DNA of 64,000 bases from Aquimarina sp. Aq78 (GTDB lineage Bacteria > Bacteroidota > Bacteroidia > Flavobacteriales > Flavobacteriaceae): NCBI RefSeq assembly GCF_900299525.1, contig NZ_OMKA01000023.1, positions 186,001 to 250,000 on the forward strand. The letters run 5' to 3'. This document shows, piece after piece, positions 1-11,200 of the stretch. Every line of letters starts with the position of its first letter. Positions within the stretch are counted from its first letter, which is position 1. The notes under the pieces were generated by a model. It did not search any database. It had not been told where the DNA came from and was given only the letters and a program-made list of their open reading frames with translations. The position numbers and the translations under genes were made by a program.

Positions 1-1
1 T

Positions 2-988
<987 letters not shown>

Positions 989-1017
989 GTATTTAACGAT
1001 TCCTTAAAATAAAATTA

Positions 1018-1050
1018 AAGCCGTTTGGATATTTCCAAACGGCTTTTTTA
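1018..1050 (+). terminator. Rho-independent terminator of gdhA
   Basis: Perfect 12-bp stem AAGCCGTTTGGA (1018-1029) / TCCAAACGGCTT (1034-1045), loop TATT, followed by a T-run. Confidence 0.9.
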
Positions 1051-1061
1051 GTAAAAAAAAG

Positions 1062-1069
1062 TATCTTTG
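1062..1069 (+). promoter_or_regulatory. Putative -7 promoter element for the lipoprotein gene at 1134
   Basis: TATCTTTG matches the Bacteroidota -7 consensus TAnnTTTG. It sits right after the gdhA terminator and 65 bp before the next ATG. No clear -33 TTG is visible. Confidence 0.45.
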
Positions 1070-1133
1070 CCGCTTTTTTTATGAAAAGTCCTACCCTGTT
1101 ATATAATAATCAATTTAAACTATTAATTTACAG

Positions 1134-2321
1134 ATGACAAAAAAACTGATTACATTAGGAAGAGTATGTCTGCTTTCAATTTTAATGATTAATGCTTCTT
1201 GTGATAAAGACGAAGAAGTGGTTTTAAATGATGATAATTTTATTACATCGGTTAAGCTAACAAGCGGAGATTTTACGAAAGATTTTGAAATTAAGGATAA
1301 CGAAGTAAATGGTGTAGTTCCTTACACGATTGATGATTTGGATATTGCATTTGCAATTACTATTTCTGATAAAGCAACTGTTACACCAGATCCAAGTACT
1401 ATTAGCTCTATTAAAGATCCTATTAATTTTATTGTCACAGCAGAGAATGGAGAGAAAAAGAATTACGTAGTAAATATAAAAAGGGAATTGAGTCCTGAAA
1501 ATGAGATAGTTTCTTTTCAAATAAAAACAGATCTTTTTGAAACAAATGCTGATATTGACAATGAAACAGGAAAAATTAATCAAAGAGTATTACCAAATAC
1601 GGTGTTAACTTCTATTGAAACTACTGGTGTAATTTCAGATAGAGCTACAATAAACCCTGACCCAAAAACTATTTCTGATTATACAAATCCAATTACATTT
1701 ACAGTCACAGCAGAAAATGGAGAAAGTAAAGAGTATCTAGTTACTCTAGAATTGATGAATAAAGAGTATACTGCGCAATGTGATATATCGAATGCAAGTA
1801 AATGGTTTGGAGGTGATGATAGAGTAATACCTGATTATCCTGAAATAGGCCCTAGAAATGTAGGTACTGGTCAAGTTATACTTTTAGCAAAAGATACATA
1901 TCCAACAAAATTTGGTTTTTTATTAAGAAGACCTTTTGTGAGTCGTCGAACTAATACAAATTATTTGGGGGATTTAGAATTTAAATTAAATATTAGAGAT
2001 ATAAATGGAGTTATAATTACTTCTAAGAATGTTGTGATAAACGGTCCGTTTATTGGAGGATGGATAGATTTTGATTTGACATCGCTAAACCTACTTTTAA
2101 AAAAGAATATACAATATAATTTCACATATTATTTGATTAATGGAGAGGCTCTTGGTGTTTCAAGTGGCTCTGATGCTAATCTGAATGTAGATTCTGGAAT
2201 TTGTGGAGCAACAGGCTTTAGTGGTGAATCCAAGAAAAAAAATAATACATCTTTAGAAGATTGGAATGTATGGTGGTCGCATGAATGGCATTTTAATTTT
2301 AGGTTGGAAGGAAAACAATAA
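1134..2321 (+). CDS. Secreted lipoprotein with two DUF5018-like repeats
   Basis: A 395-residue protein with a lipoprotein signal (MTKKLITLGRVCLLSILMI, lipobox NASC, Cys at about 23), so probably an outer-membrane or surface lipoprotein. Residues about 35-115 and 125-205 are two related beta-sandwich-like repeats, each ending in a FTVTAENGE-K-YLV type strand, as in the DUF5018/Ig-like repeats of Bacteroidota lipoproteins. The C-terminal half (about 215-395) is a beta-rich domain I do not recognise. It stands alone between two terminators. A binding or adhesion role would be a guess; no catalytic motif is seen. Confidence 0.8.
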   Translation: MTKKLITLGRVCLLSILMINASCDKDEEVVLNDDNFITSVKLTSGDFTKDFEIKDNEVNGVVPYTIDDLDIAFAITISDKATVTPDPSTISSIKDPINFIVTAENGEKKNYVVNIKRELSPENEIVSFQIKTDLFETNADIDNETGKINQRVLPNTVLTSIETTGVISDRATINPDPKTISDYTNPITFTVTAENGESKEYLVTLELMNKEYTAQCDISNASKWFGGDDRVIPDYPEIGPRNVGTGQVILLAKDTYPTKFGFLLRRPFVSRRTNTNYLGDLEFKLNIRDINGVIITSKNVVINGPFIGGWIDFDLTSLNLLLKKNIQYNFTYYLINGEALGVSSGSDANLNVDSGICGATGFSGESKKKNNTSLEDWNVWWSHEWHFNFRLEGKQ

Positions 2322-2338
2322 GAAACTACTTTTTATAC

Positions 2339-2375
2339 AAAGCCGCTTAGAGGTTTATCTAAACGGCTTTGTTGT
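2339..2375 (+). terminator. Rho-independent terminator after the 1134 lipoprotein gene
   Basis: 13-bp stem 2339-2351 / 2358-2370 (AAAGCCGCTTAGA / TCTAAACGGCTTT, one C-A mismatch), 6-nt loop, then TGTTGTTG. Confidence 0.8.
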
Positions 2376-2508
2376 TGATTTAGGAGAACTAAATAATTTA
2401 ACACTCTTAAATATTAGATCTTTGTACCGAACTTAGGCATATATAATTTTGTTATGTATTTTTATAATTCCCAATAAAAACTCAAGGCGAGTCCTTAAAT
2501 TGGTTCTC

Positions 2509-3033
2509 ATGAAGCATATAACTCTTTTCTTTTTAGTACTATTAATCTCATGCGGGAGTACACATACGGCTTATGATTATGATGAGCAACAGGATTTCTC
2601 AATGTACAAGACTTATGCTTTTTATCCAGAAATGAGTTCTGGACTTAATGATTTGGATCAGAAACGATTATTGATGGTAACAGAAGCCGTTATGCAAAGC
2701 AAAGGGTTTGCCAAATCAGAAACTCCTGATATTTATATGAATTTTAAGACGATTATTAATAAAACACCTTCACGTAATAGTATTGGAGTAGGAGTTGGTG
2801 GCGGTAGTGGTGGTATTGGTATTGGTGTTGGAGGGTCTATTCCTATTGGTGGACCAGAAACCTTTCTGGAACTTACTATTGATTTTGTTGATGTGAAAAA
2901 AGATGAATTGGTATGGCAGGCGATTGCCGAGAAACGATTTCATCCTAATGCCTCGCCAGATACACGTACCAATTTCTTTCAAAAAATTATTGAAAAATCC
3001 CTAATCAAATATCCACCAAAGAAGAAAAAATAG
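2509..3033 (+). CDS. DUF4136 family lipoprotein
   Basis: A 174-residue lipoprotein with signal MKHITLFFLVLLIS and lipobox LISC. I chose the ATG at 2509 over an in-frame upstream ATG at 2449 because only the former puts the signal peptide at the N-terminus. The body has the DUF4136 pattern: an early YDYDEQQDFSMYKTYAFYP segment, a poorly structured glycine-rich stretch (about residues 88-115, GVGVGGGSGGIGIGVGG), then LELTIDFVDVKKDELVWQA. Function of the family is unknown; it is found in many envelope lipoproteins. It is 30 bp upstream of recO on the same strand and may share its transcript. Confidence 0.85.
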   Translation: MKHITLFFLVLLISCGSTHTAYDYDEQQDFSMYKTYAFYPEMSSGLNDLDQKRLLMVTEAVMQSKGFAKSETPDIYMNFKTIINKTPSRNSIGVGVGGGSGGIGIGVGGSIPIGGPETFLELTIDFVDVKKDELVWQAIAEKRFHPNASPDTRTNFFQKIIEKSLIKYPPKKKK

Positions 3034-3063
3034 GATTGCTTTTTTATTTATTTTCGGTTTACA

Positions 3064-3783
3064 ATGATGATCAACTCACCAGCAATAGTAATACATTCCT
3101 TACGATATAGTGAGGCAGACTTGATTGTTTCATTGTTTACAAAAACAAGTGGACTACGCTCTTATTTACTAAAAGGAGTTTTAAAATCTAAACGAGGAAA
3201 AATCAGGGCATCATTATTTCAACCACTCACCTTATTAGAAATACAAGCTTTTCATAGAGATAAAGGCTCTTTAGAGAGAATTAAAGAAGCCAAAATAAAA
3301 ACAATTTATAAGTCGTTACATACAGACTTCGTAAAAGGCACATTGGTATTTTTTATTTCTGAAGTACTTAAGAATTCTATCCATGAAGAAGAAACCAATA
3401 CAGATCTATTCGAATATCTTGAAACCGCTTTAATGTGGCTGGATGTACATGATACTATTGGTAATTTTCATATTACATTTTTAACCAAACTTACCCAATA
3501 CCTTGGCTTTTATCCAGATATTCCTCATGCAGAATCAGACTATTTTAATATGCAGGAAGGTGTTTTTCAATCTACTAGTAGTAATGTATATTGTGTAAGT
3601 GGAGATCAGGTAAAATTATTTAAACAATTTTTAGGCACAACATTTGAGGCAAGTATGGATATTAAACTATCAAAGAATACACGAAGTGATATTCTAGCTA
3701 TGCTATTAGTATATTTTGAACTACATTTGCACGGTTTTAAGAAGCCGAAATCACTTTCTGTTTTAAACGAAATTTTTAATTAA
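3064..3783 (+). CDS. recO: DNA repair protein RecO
   Basis: A 239-residue RecO homologue. RecO anneals complementary strands and, with RecR (and RecF), loads RecA onto SSB-coated single-stranded DNA. The N-terminal OB-fold is recognisable (AIVIHSLRYSEADLIVSLFTKTSG, then the basic LLKGVLKSKRGKIRASLFQPL loop), followed by the alpha-helical middle. The zinc-finger cysteines of some RecO proteins are absent, as is common in this phylum. Two adjacent ATGs (3064, 3067) are equally possible starts. The next gene begins 4 bp after the stop, implying cotranscription. Confidence 0.93.
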   Translation: MMINSPAIVIHSLRYSEADLIVSLFTKTSGLRSYLLKGVLKSKRGKIRASLFQPLTLLEIQAFHRDKGSLERIKEAKIKTIYKSLHTDFVKGTLVFFISEVLKNSIHEEETNTDLFEYLETALMWLDVHDTIGNFHITFLTKLTQYLGFYPDIPHAESDYFNMQEGVFQSTSSNVYCVSGDQVKLFKQFLGTTFEASMDIKLSKNTRSDILAMLLVYFELHLHGFKKPKSLSVLNEIFN

Positions 3784-3787
3784 GATA

Positions 3788-6193
3788 ATGCGGGTATTTA
3801 TATTTCTTTTGTTGACTATGTTTTTTGTATTGCCCGGCAATGCTCAAAAAATTACAATATTTAGTACAGCAAATAATCAACCTATCCCTAATGTAGCTAT
3901 TTACAATAAAATCAAATCTAAGAGTACTATTACTGATTTTAATGGAGTGGCCAATATTTCTGCGTTTTCTGATACCGAAATCTTGTATTTTACACATGTC
4001 TCGCATTTAGGTATAAGTATGGTTAAATCTAAAATCCCAAAATCACTTTCTATATATTTAAAACCAGATGAAAACCAGCTTTCAGAAGTTGTTATTTCGG
4101 TATCAAAATGGGGGCAGGAACAAAAAGAAATTACACAAAAAATAGTAAGTATTTCGTCTAATGACATTGCATTATCTATGCCACAAACATCTGCTGATCT
4201 TTTACAAAGTAGTGGTCAGGTTTTTATTCAAAAAAGCCAACTGGGAGGAGGTAGTCCTATCATTAGAGGTTTTTCTACGAATCGATTATTGCTCACCGTG
4301 GATGGAGTACGAATGAATACTGCAATTTTTAGAGGGGGAAATGTGCAAAATGTAATATCGGTCGATCCTTTTACTGTAGATAGAACAGAGGTGATATTAG
4401 GACCAGGATCTGTTGTTTATGGAAGTGATGCAGTAGGTGGGGTAATGAATTTTTATACAACACAACCTAAGTTTGCTTTAAACAGTAAGAAAAAACTAAG
4501 TGGTAATGCACTTATTAGATATGCCAGTGCCAGTAATGAAAAAACTGGCCATGTTGATTTTAATATTGGATTAGAGAAGTGGGCATTTTTGACAAGTGTA
4601 AGCTATACAGATTTTGACGATTTAAAAATGGGAAGTCATGGCTCTGATGATTATTTGAGAAATGAATATGTAGAAACCATAAACGGAGAAGATGTTGTTG
4701 TGCAAAATTATGATCCTGAAAAACAAGTGTTTACAGGGTATGATCAGGTTAATTTGCTACAGAAAATTCGTTTTATGCCTAGCGAAAAATGGGATTTTAA
4801 TGCGAGTTTTATTTATACAGAAACTTCAGATTTTCCTCGTTACGATCGCTTGATTAGAAGAAGAGATGGAAATTTAAGATCCGCCGAGTGGTTTTATGGA
4901 CCACAGCTTTGGTTTATGGGTAACCTACAAGTATCGCATAAATCAAAAAGTAAGCTATATGATAAAATGAAAATCACTACGGCATATCAATATTTTGAAG
5001 AAAGTAGAAACGATCGTAATTTTGGTAGTGATATTTTAGAAAGAACCCAGGAACAAGTAGATGCTTACTCATTAAATTGGGATTTTGAAAGAAAATTTAA
5101 CGATAAGACCACTGTATATTATGGGTTGGAATATGTGCTAAATCAAGTATATTCTGATGGGTCAGAACGCAATATTAATACGAATAGTATTGAAGACGCA
5201 CCCTCAAGATATCCAAATGGATCTACCTGGCAGTCTATAGCAGCATATCTTAGTATAAAGCATAAGTTAAGCGAAAAACTAAGATTTCAAGGTGGATTAC
5301 GATATAATAGAATCATCTTGTATTCAGAATTTGATGACAAGTTTTTTGATTTCCCATTTACAGAAGCAAATATTGATACCGAGGCGTTAACGGGAACAGC
5401 AGGACTAAGTTGGTTTCCTAATAATATGATACAATGGAAATTGAATTTATCCACAGCTTTTAGAGCACCTAATATTGATGATGTTGGTAAGATTTTTGAC
5501 TCAGAACCAGGGTCTGTTGTTGTCCCTAATCCGGATATAAAATCTGAATATGCATATAATGGTGAAATAGGAGTAAAATTAAATTTTGATAAAAATTTAT
5601 CTATAGATCTGTCGACATATTATACATATCTTGAAGATGCATTAATACGAAGAGACTATAATTTAAATGGGCAAACAGAAATCGATTTTGGAGGAGAACT
5701 AAGTAACGTACAAGCTATTCAGAATGCAGCAAATGCCAGAGTATATGGTTTTGAAGCTGGATTAGAATACAAGTTTCTTGAAAATTTTAAACTAACATCC
5801 AAGTATACTTTTGTTGGGGGAGAAGAGGAATCTGATGATGGTACTACAGCTTCTTCAAGACACGTTTCACCTCAGTTTGGAACTACCCAGGTGAGCTATA
5901 TTTTACCCAAATTTACAATTGATGCTTTTGCAATGTATAATGGAGAGTTTAGTTATGAAGATCTGGCACCTTCTCAGCAAAACAATGACTTCTTATATGC
6001 CAAAGATCAAGATGGGAACCCGTATTCTCCTTCTTGGTATACATTTAATCTTAGAACACAATACCAAGTAACCAAAAATATAAAAGGTATATTATCTATA
6101 GAAAATATTACCGATCAACGATACCGTCCTTATTCTTCTGGTATTGCTGGTGCAGGAAGAAATTTTATTCTATCGGTGAAATATACGCTTTAA
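3788..6193 (+). CDS. TonB-dependent outer-membrane receptor
   Basis: An 801-residue receptor for energised uptake of a ligand across the outer membrane. Order: signal peptide ending GNAQ (about 1-20), a carboxypeptidase-like regulatory domain (about 20-95), plug domain (about 110-225, with GGGSPIIRGFSTNRLLLTVD, DGVRMN and GPGSVVYGSDAVGG), then a barrel ending in an aromatic-containing strand. The plug wording resembles haem/haemoglobin-type and BtuB/CirA-type receptors rather than SusC, and no SusD partner is adjacent. The ligand cannot be read from the sequence; haem is one possibility. It lies 4 bp after recO, an odd pairing that probably reflects shared transcription only. Confidence 0.93.
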   Translation: MRVFIFLLLTMFFVLPGNAQKITIFSTANNQPIPNVAIYNKIKSKSTITDFNGVANISAFSDTEILYFTHVSHLGISMVKSKIPKSLSIYLKPDENQLSEVVISVSKWGQEQKEITQKIVSISSNDIALSMPQTSADLLQSSGQVFIQKSQLGGGSPIIRGFSTNRLLLTVDGVRMNTAIFRGGNVQNVISVDPFTVDRTEVILGPGSVVYGSDAVGGVMNFYTTQPKFALNSKKKLSGNALIRYASASNEKTGHVDFNIGLEKWAFLTSVSYTDFDDLKMGSHGSDDYLRNEYVETINGEDVVVQNYDPEKQVFTGYDQVNLLQKIRFMPSEKWDFNASFIYTETSDFPRYDRLIRRRDGNLRSAEWFYGPQLWFMGNLQVSHKSKSKLYDKMKITTAYQYFEESRNDRNFGSDILERTQEQVDAYSLNWDFERKFNDKTTVYYGLEYVLNQVYSDGSERNINTNSIEDAPSRYPNGSTWQSIAAYLSIKHKLSEKLRFQGGLRYNRIILYSEFDDKFFDFPFTEANIDTEALTGTAGLSWFPNNMIQWKLNLSTAFRAPNIDDVGKIFDSEPGSVVVPNPDIKSEYAYNGEIGVKLNFDKNLSIDLSTYYTYLEDALIRRDYNLNGQTEIDFGGELSNVQAIQNAANARVYGFEAGLEYKFLENFKLTSKYTFVGGEEESDDGTTASSRHVSPQFGTTQVSYILPKFTIDAFAMYNGEFSYEDLAPSQQNNDFLYAKDQDGNPYSPSWYTFNLRTQYQVTKNIKGILSIENITDQRYRPYSSGIAGAGRNFILSVKYTL

Positions 6194-6212
6194 CTTAAAA
6201 GATAGGGACCAT

Positions 6213-6866
6213 CTGAAAAATACATTATTCATATTTGATATCGATGGAACACTCACAGATAGTGTGCCTATGTATTTGATTTCGGTTACAAACTCATTAT
6301 TAGCACTAGGGATTTCGGATATTGATACCGATTATGATAGGTATAAACACCATACCGATAGTTATGCATTGAGATATAACTACGAACGCAATTTTAAGAA
6401 AACCTTTCCAAAAGAACTATTAGATGATTTTGAAATCGATTTGGTTTATCAAATGGGAATGTTTGATCCCGTAAAAGAAATTGATGGTGCCAAATCATTA
6501 ATTCGGTTTTTTAAAGATAGTAATGTTCCTTTTTGTTTTGCTACAGGTGCATTGCCTAAACCTGCTATGATCAAATTAGATCAATGTGATATCTGGTATG
6601 ATGAAAAACTATTAGCAACTTCAAAAACACACGAATCGAGAGAAGGTTTTGTTTTGGATGCTATAGAAAGATCAAAGATATATTATGATAAAGAAAATTT
6701 TGATCGTATTGTATCAATAGGAGATGGTGTTTGGGACTTGAAAACAGCCCAAAATTTATCTCTTGATTTTGTGGGTATCGGAGATAAGAACAGAATAAAA
6801 CTCCTGGAAAACGGAGCAAAACATTGCTTCTCTACGCTGTCAGCATTTAAAGAATCACTGATTTAA
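6213..6866 (+). CDS. HAD-family phosphatase with probable CTG start
   Basis: A HAD-superfamily phosphohydrolase, about 217 residues. Motif I, FDIDGTLTDS with the nucleophile Asp, is encoded at 6234-6263, upstream of the first in-frame ATG/GTG/TTG (GTG at 6264). The frame is open from 6180 with no standard start before motif I. A CTG at 6213 gives the N-terminus MKNTLFIFDIDGTLTDS, which is what this family normally has. Motif II is the CFATGA segment and motif IV is VSIGDGVWDLKTA. It follows the receptor gene by 19 bp, so translational coupling is possible. Its 3' end overlaps the convergent gene by 4 bp. Substrate unknown; phosphoglycolate- or beta-phosphoglucomutase-like. Confidence 0.8.
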   Translation: MKNTLFIFDIDGTLTDSVPMYLISVTNSLLALGISDIDTDYDRYKHHTDSYALRYNYERNFKKTFPKELLDDFEIDLVYQMGMFDPVKEIDGAKSLIRFFKDSNVPFCFATGALPKPAMIKLDQCDIWYDEKLLATSKTHESREGFVLDAIERSKIYYDKENFDRIVSIGDGVWDLKTAQNLSLDFVGIGDKNRIKLLENGAKHCFSTLSAFKESLI

Positions 6867-7357
6867 TTTTTAGGAGCTCTTAGTTTTTGCATTAAGGTAG
6901 TATCAAACTCTTTTTTAAGCTTGGTGATTTCAGCTACATTTTCGTTAGGGATGGCAATAGATAACACATAGTGCTTTATTTTCCAGCCATTAGCAGTTTT
7001 TTGAAGGATACCACTGCCTCGACAAATCCCCATTTGAGTATCTAATAACTCATCAAACCAGGCAATATCACTTTCGTTTTTTACAAAAATATTTCTTTCA
7101 AGAGTAGAGAAACTCCAGGCTTTTCCTTTATCAAAATATGGTTTTGAAAAGGCTTTAAACTCAGAGTTATTCCAATTTTCTGTAGGATCAGTTCCTATAA
7201 AAATTGCATCTTCGGTCATAAGACCAAAATAAACTTCAAAATTGGCATTGGCTGCAGCCTTGTGCCATTGTTCAAGAGTCGTATTAATTTCAGTATTTTG
7301 TTGTGCAAAACAAAAACTACAGACAAAAAGTAATAAAGATAAGATTGGCTTTTGCAT
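6863..7357 (-). CDS. Secreted SnoaL-like (NTF2-fold) protein
   Basis: A 164-residue exported protein with signal peptide ending CFAQ. The mature part fits a SnoaL/DUF4440-type NTF2 fold: an N-terminal helix (TTLEQWHKAAANANFEVYFGLM), the TEDAIFIGTDPTENW strand region, an FDELLDTQMGICRGSGILQK strand pair and a final NGWKIKHYVLSIAIP strand. Such domains form cone-shaped pockets that act as enzymes or binding proteins; the role here is unknown. It lies 5 bp downstream of the lipoprotein gene at 7363, so the two likely form an operon. Confidence 0.78.
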   Translation of the reverse strand: MQKPILSLLLFVCSFCFAQQNTEINTTLEQWHKAAANANFEVYFGLMTEDAIFIGTDPTENWNNSEFKAFSKPYFDKGKAWSFSTLERNIFVKNESDIAWFDELLDTQMGICRGSGILQKTANGWKIKHYVLSIAIPNENVAEITKLKKEFDTTLMQKLRAPKN

Positions 7358-7362
7358 ACGTT

Positions 7363-7908
7363 TTATTTTATAGGTGGTTTCTCTTGATCTTCGAGTTCTC
7401 TTAAAAGTTCTTTTTCAATATTTTCTGGGATCGCTAATGACAATTCATTTAATTGTATGATCAGACTATTATAAGCTTTAATCAATCTTGTATTAGCTTC
7501 CATAACCATATCAGAATCTTTATTTTTCTTTTCAGATAGTAGTTTTAGTAAACCTGTTTCAGTAGATAGAACACTAATTCGGGAGTTAATAGTGTTTATA
7601 TTTAGGTCTTCAGAAAGGTTTTCCTTAAACGTGCTCACTAGTAAATCTATACTATCAACATGTTTGTTTACGTAGAAAGAATTTCCATTGCGTAATACGG
7701 TTATAAAACTTCTCAGATTCTGAAAATCTTCAAAAATTTCAAGACTTCTTTCTGCCTCTGGAGAAAGTTTTAGAAGATTTAATTTAATTTTTTCTTTAGA
7801 AAGACTATCCAGCTTAGCAACAGGGTCTTTTCCTTGTATATTGGTGGTTTTTTCACCTTGACACCCAAAACAAACTAATATAATCCCTAAAAAAAGAAAT
7901 ATTCGCAT
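7363..7908 (-). CDS. Small lipoprotein of unknown function
   Basis: A 181-residue protein beginning MRIFLFLGIILVCFGCQGEK, a lipoprotein signal with lipobox CFGC. The rest is charged and predicted helical, with leucine-rich stretches (about 35-175) that suggest a helical bundle, and it ends in a basic-proline tail. I recognise no family. First gene of a probable two-gene operon with the SnoaL-like gene. Confidence 0.68.
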   Translation of the reverse strand: MRIFLFLGIILVCFGCQGEKTTNIQGKDPVAKLDSLSKEKIKLNLLKLSPEAERSLEIFEDFQNLRSFITVLRNGNSFYVNKHVDSIDLLVSTFKENLSEDLNINTINSRISVLSTETGLLKLLSEKKNKDSDMVMEANTRLIKAYNSLIIQLNELSLAIPENIEKELLRELEDQEKPPIK

Positions 7909-8292
7909 CCTATATTTTTATAGTAAGGACTCAAAAATAAGATATTTATGTCAAAATGATAGTATTCTCGCAATCAAAAAGATTTGATACATTTTCTATA
8001 ATAATTTACCAAAATTATATTCAAAAGAATAAAGCGAGTTAAATGTCTATTTGATACATAATTTCTAAGCTTCACATAAAATGATATGTTGTTTTTATGA
8101 ACCCAAAATATACATTTTCCTGAATCTGGAAATTTTCCTTTGATTAATCACTTATTGTCTATCATGTAACGAATTCTAATTGGATACGGATGAATTCTAA
8201 ATAAGACTAAATTTTAGAAGGCACACAAGTTACTTTTGTGATGATTTTTTTTATTTAAACTAACACAAACACAAATCACTTACCTAAACCTC
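7909..8292. other. 384-bp intergenic region between divergent genes
   Basis: AT-rich spacer between the minus-strand lipoprotein gene and the plus-strand protease gene. Apart from one -7-like element at 8231 I see no ORF with a plausible start, no stable hairpin and no repeat. Confidence 0.6.
8231..8238 (+). promoter_or_regulatory. Putative -7 element for the secreted protease gene
   Basis: TACTTTTG fits TAnnTTTG, 54 bp before the ATG at 8293. A -33 TTG at normal spacing is not evident. Confidence 0.4.
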
Positions 8293-11200
8293 ATGATCAT
8301 GAAAAATTTAAACTTTAATGAGAGGATGTTTTCTGGCATATTTAAAAAGATGTGTATGACAACCTTTCTATTGATTCTTTCTTTTTCTTCTTATGCGCAA
8401 GATAAGAAAGAAGTTGTTGTGGGAACCGTAAAGAGCTTCTCAGAATCAGTATTTTCGAATAAGTCAAGAAATAGCAATTTTACTATTAAGCTATCAGATA
8501 AAGAATCATATAACCTTAAGATTAATGTTAAAAAGAGTATTGTAGATGGATACTTTGTAACTGGTAATGTATTAGTTAACAAGGCTAAATCAGATGCTAC
8601 AACAGAGCCTGTTTTTAGTTTTACTAAAAATGATGAAAAAATATCTGGGGAGATTATATTTTATGATCAGAAAAAAGCATTTAAGATTTCAACTAATAAC
8701 AAAGGACAAGTATTAGCAAGCGATCAGGATATTCATAGTATACTATGCGTAGATTTTGAAGAAGAAAAAGCTGCGGCTAATAATGATTCTGGTGTAATTA
8801 CCCCACAAAAAGCACAAATACAATTAGAGAGTCTTCCCGGGGCATCTCATGTTATCTATCTTGATTTTGATGGAGAAGTAGTGTCTGGTACTCGTTGGGT
8901 AGGAGGTAGAACAATTAATGCAAAACCTGCTGGTTTTAGTGATGAAAAAATTCTTGCGGTATGGAGAATTATGGTAGATGATTTTAACCCTTTTAATATA
9001 AATGTGACTACCAGAAGAGATGTGTTTGATGCTACTCCAAAAAATCAAAGAATGATGGCAATATTTACGCCAACAAACGATGCAGCTCCTGGATCAGGAG
9101 GAGTAGCGTATCTCAATTCTTTTAGTTGGAATTCTGACGATCCATGTTGGGTATATAACTTAGGAACAAGAACAGCAGGAGAAACAGGATCTCATGAGGT
9201 AGGGCACACTCTTGGGTTACGACACGATGGAACAAAATCTGGAACTACATATTATTCAGGACATGGGCAATGGAGTCCAATCATGGGTTGGAGTGCTAAT
9301 AAAACATTAGGGCACTGGAGTAAAGGAGAATATAATGATGCTAATAACACTGAGAATGATTTAGCAATTATTTCAAATTCTAGAAACGGTTTCGGGTATA
9401 AAAACGATGATCATGGAAATACTATAAATAGTGCTACAGAATTAATATCTGATAGTAATGGAAATGTATCTAAAGAAGATAATGAAGGAATCATTGAAAA
9501 AACATCGGATAAAGACCTATTCTCTTTTCAAACTTCTGGAGGAGAGGTAAATTTTTCTTTTGATCCAAATCCATACCATCCAAATTTAAATATTAAAGCA
9601 AGATTATTAAATAGCAATAGTGAAGAGGTTACATCCTCTGATCCACAAGGTTTAAAAGCATCTATAAGTACTACTTTACAAAGTGGGAAATATTATATTG
9701 AAATAGATGGAGTAGGAGAAGGAAACCTGTCTACAGGTTATTCTGATTACTCTTCTTTAGGATTGTTTTCGATTTCTGGGAAGTACCCTAAAGGAAATAG
9801 TACAGATACCGAAGCTCCGAGTGTTCCAACAAACTTATCCGCTTCAAATGTTGAACAAACATCACTGTCTTTATCATGGGGAGCTTCTACAGATAATGTT
9901 GGAGTAACGGGATATGATGTATATCAGGGAGATGTGAAGATTACCAGTGTTAGTGGTACTTCTTATAATGTTACCGGATTGACTGCAAATACTACGTATG
10001 AGTTTAGAGTAAAAGCCAAAGATGCTGCAGGAAATACTTCTGGATTTAGTAGTACTGTATCGGTTACAACAAAAGAAGCTACAGATACCGAAGCTCCGAG
10101 TGTTCCAACAAGCTTATCCGCTTCAAATGTTGAGCAGACATCACTATCTTTATCATGGGGAGCTTCTACAGATAATGTTGGGGTAATAGGGTATGATGTA
10201 TATCAGGGAAATGTGAAGATTACCAGTGTTAATGGTACTTCTTATAATGTTACTGGATTGACCGCAAATACTACGTATGAATTTAGAGTAAAGGCTAAAG
10301 ATGCTGCAGGAAATATTTCTGGGTTTAGTAGTACTGTATCGGTTACAACAAAAGAAGCTACAGATACTGAAGCTCCGAGTGTTCCAACAAGCTTATCCGC
10401 TTCAAATGTTGAACAGACATCATTGTCTTTATCATGGGGAGCTTCTACAGATAATGTTGGAGTAACAGGATATGATGTATACCAGGGAGATGTGAAGATT
10501 ACCAGTGTTAGTGGTACTTCTTATAATGTTACTGGATTGACCGCAAATACTACGTATGAGTTTAGAGTAAAGGCTAAAGATGCTGCAGGAAATACTTCTG
10601 GATTTAGTAGTACTGTATCGGTTACAACAAAAGAAGCTACAGATACCGAAGCTCCGAGTGTTCCAACAAGCTTATCCGCTTCAAATGTTGAGCAGACATC
10701 ATTGTCTTTATCATGGGGAGCTTCTACAGATAATGTTGGAGTAACAGGGTATGATGTATATCAGGGAAATGTGAAGATTACCAGTGTTAATGGTACTTCT
10801 TATAATGTTACCGGATTGACTGCAAATACTACGTATGAGTTTAGAGTAAAAGCTAAAGATGCTGCAGGAAATACTTCTGGATTTAGTAATACAGTTTCGG
10901 TTACTACAAAAGAAGCTACAGATACCGAAGCTCCGAGTGTTCCAACAAACTTATCTGCTTCAAATGTTGAACAGACATCACTGTCTTTATCATGGGGAGC
11001 TTCTACAGATAATGTTGGAGTAACTGGATACGATGTATATCAAGGAAATGTAAAGATTACCAGTGTTAATGGTACTTCTTATAATGTTACCGGATTGACC
11101 GCAAATACTACGTATGAGTTTAGAGTAAAGGCTAAAGATGCTGCAGGAAATACTTCTGGATTTAGCAACACAGTGTCGGTTACTACAAAAGAAGGAAGTA

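Noticed and set aside
2449..2508. 20-codon N-terminal extension of the DUF4136 lipoprotein
   Set aside because: Would place the lipoprotein signal internally; the ATG at 2509 gives a standard signal.
3788..6193. SusC-type polysaccharide utilisation locus
   Set aside because: No SusD, glycosidase or SusC-specific features nearby; plug resembles haem/BtuB-type receptors.
9802..11196. CRISPR-like direct repeats
   Set aside because: 279-bp in-frame repeats without spacers that encode FnIII domains.
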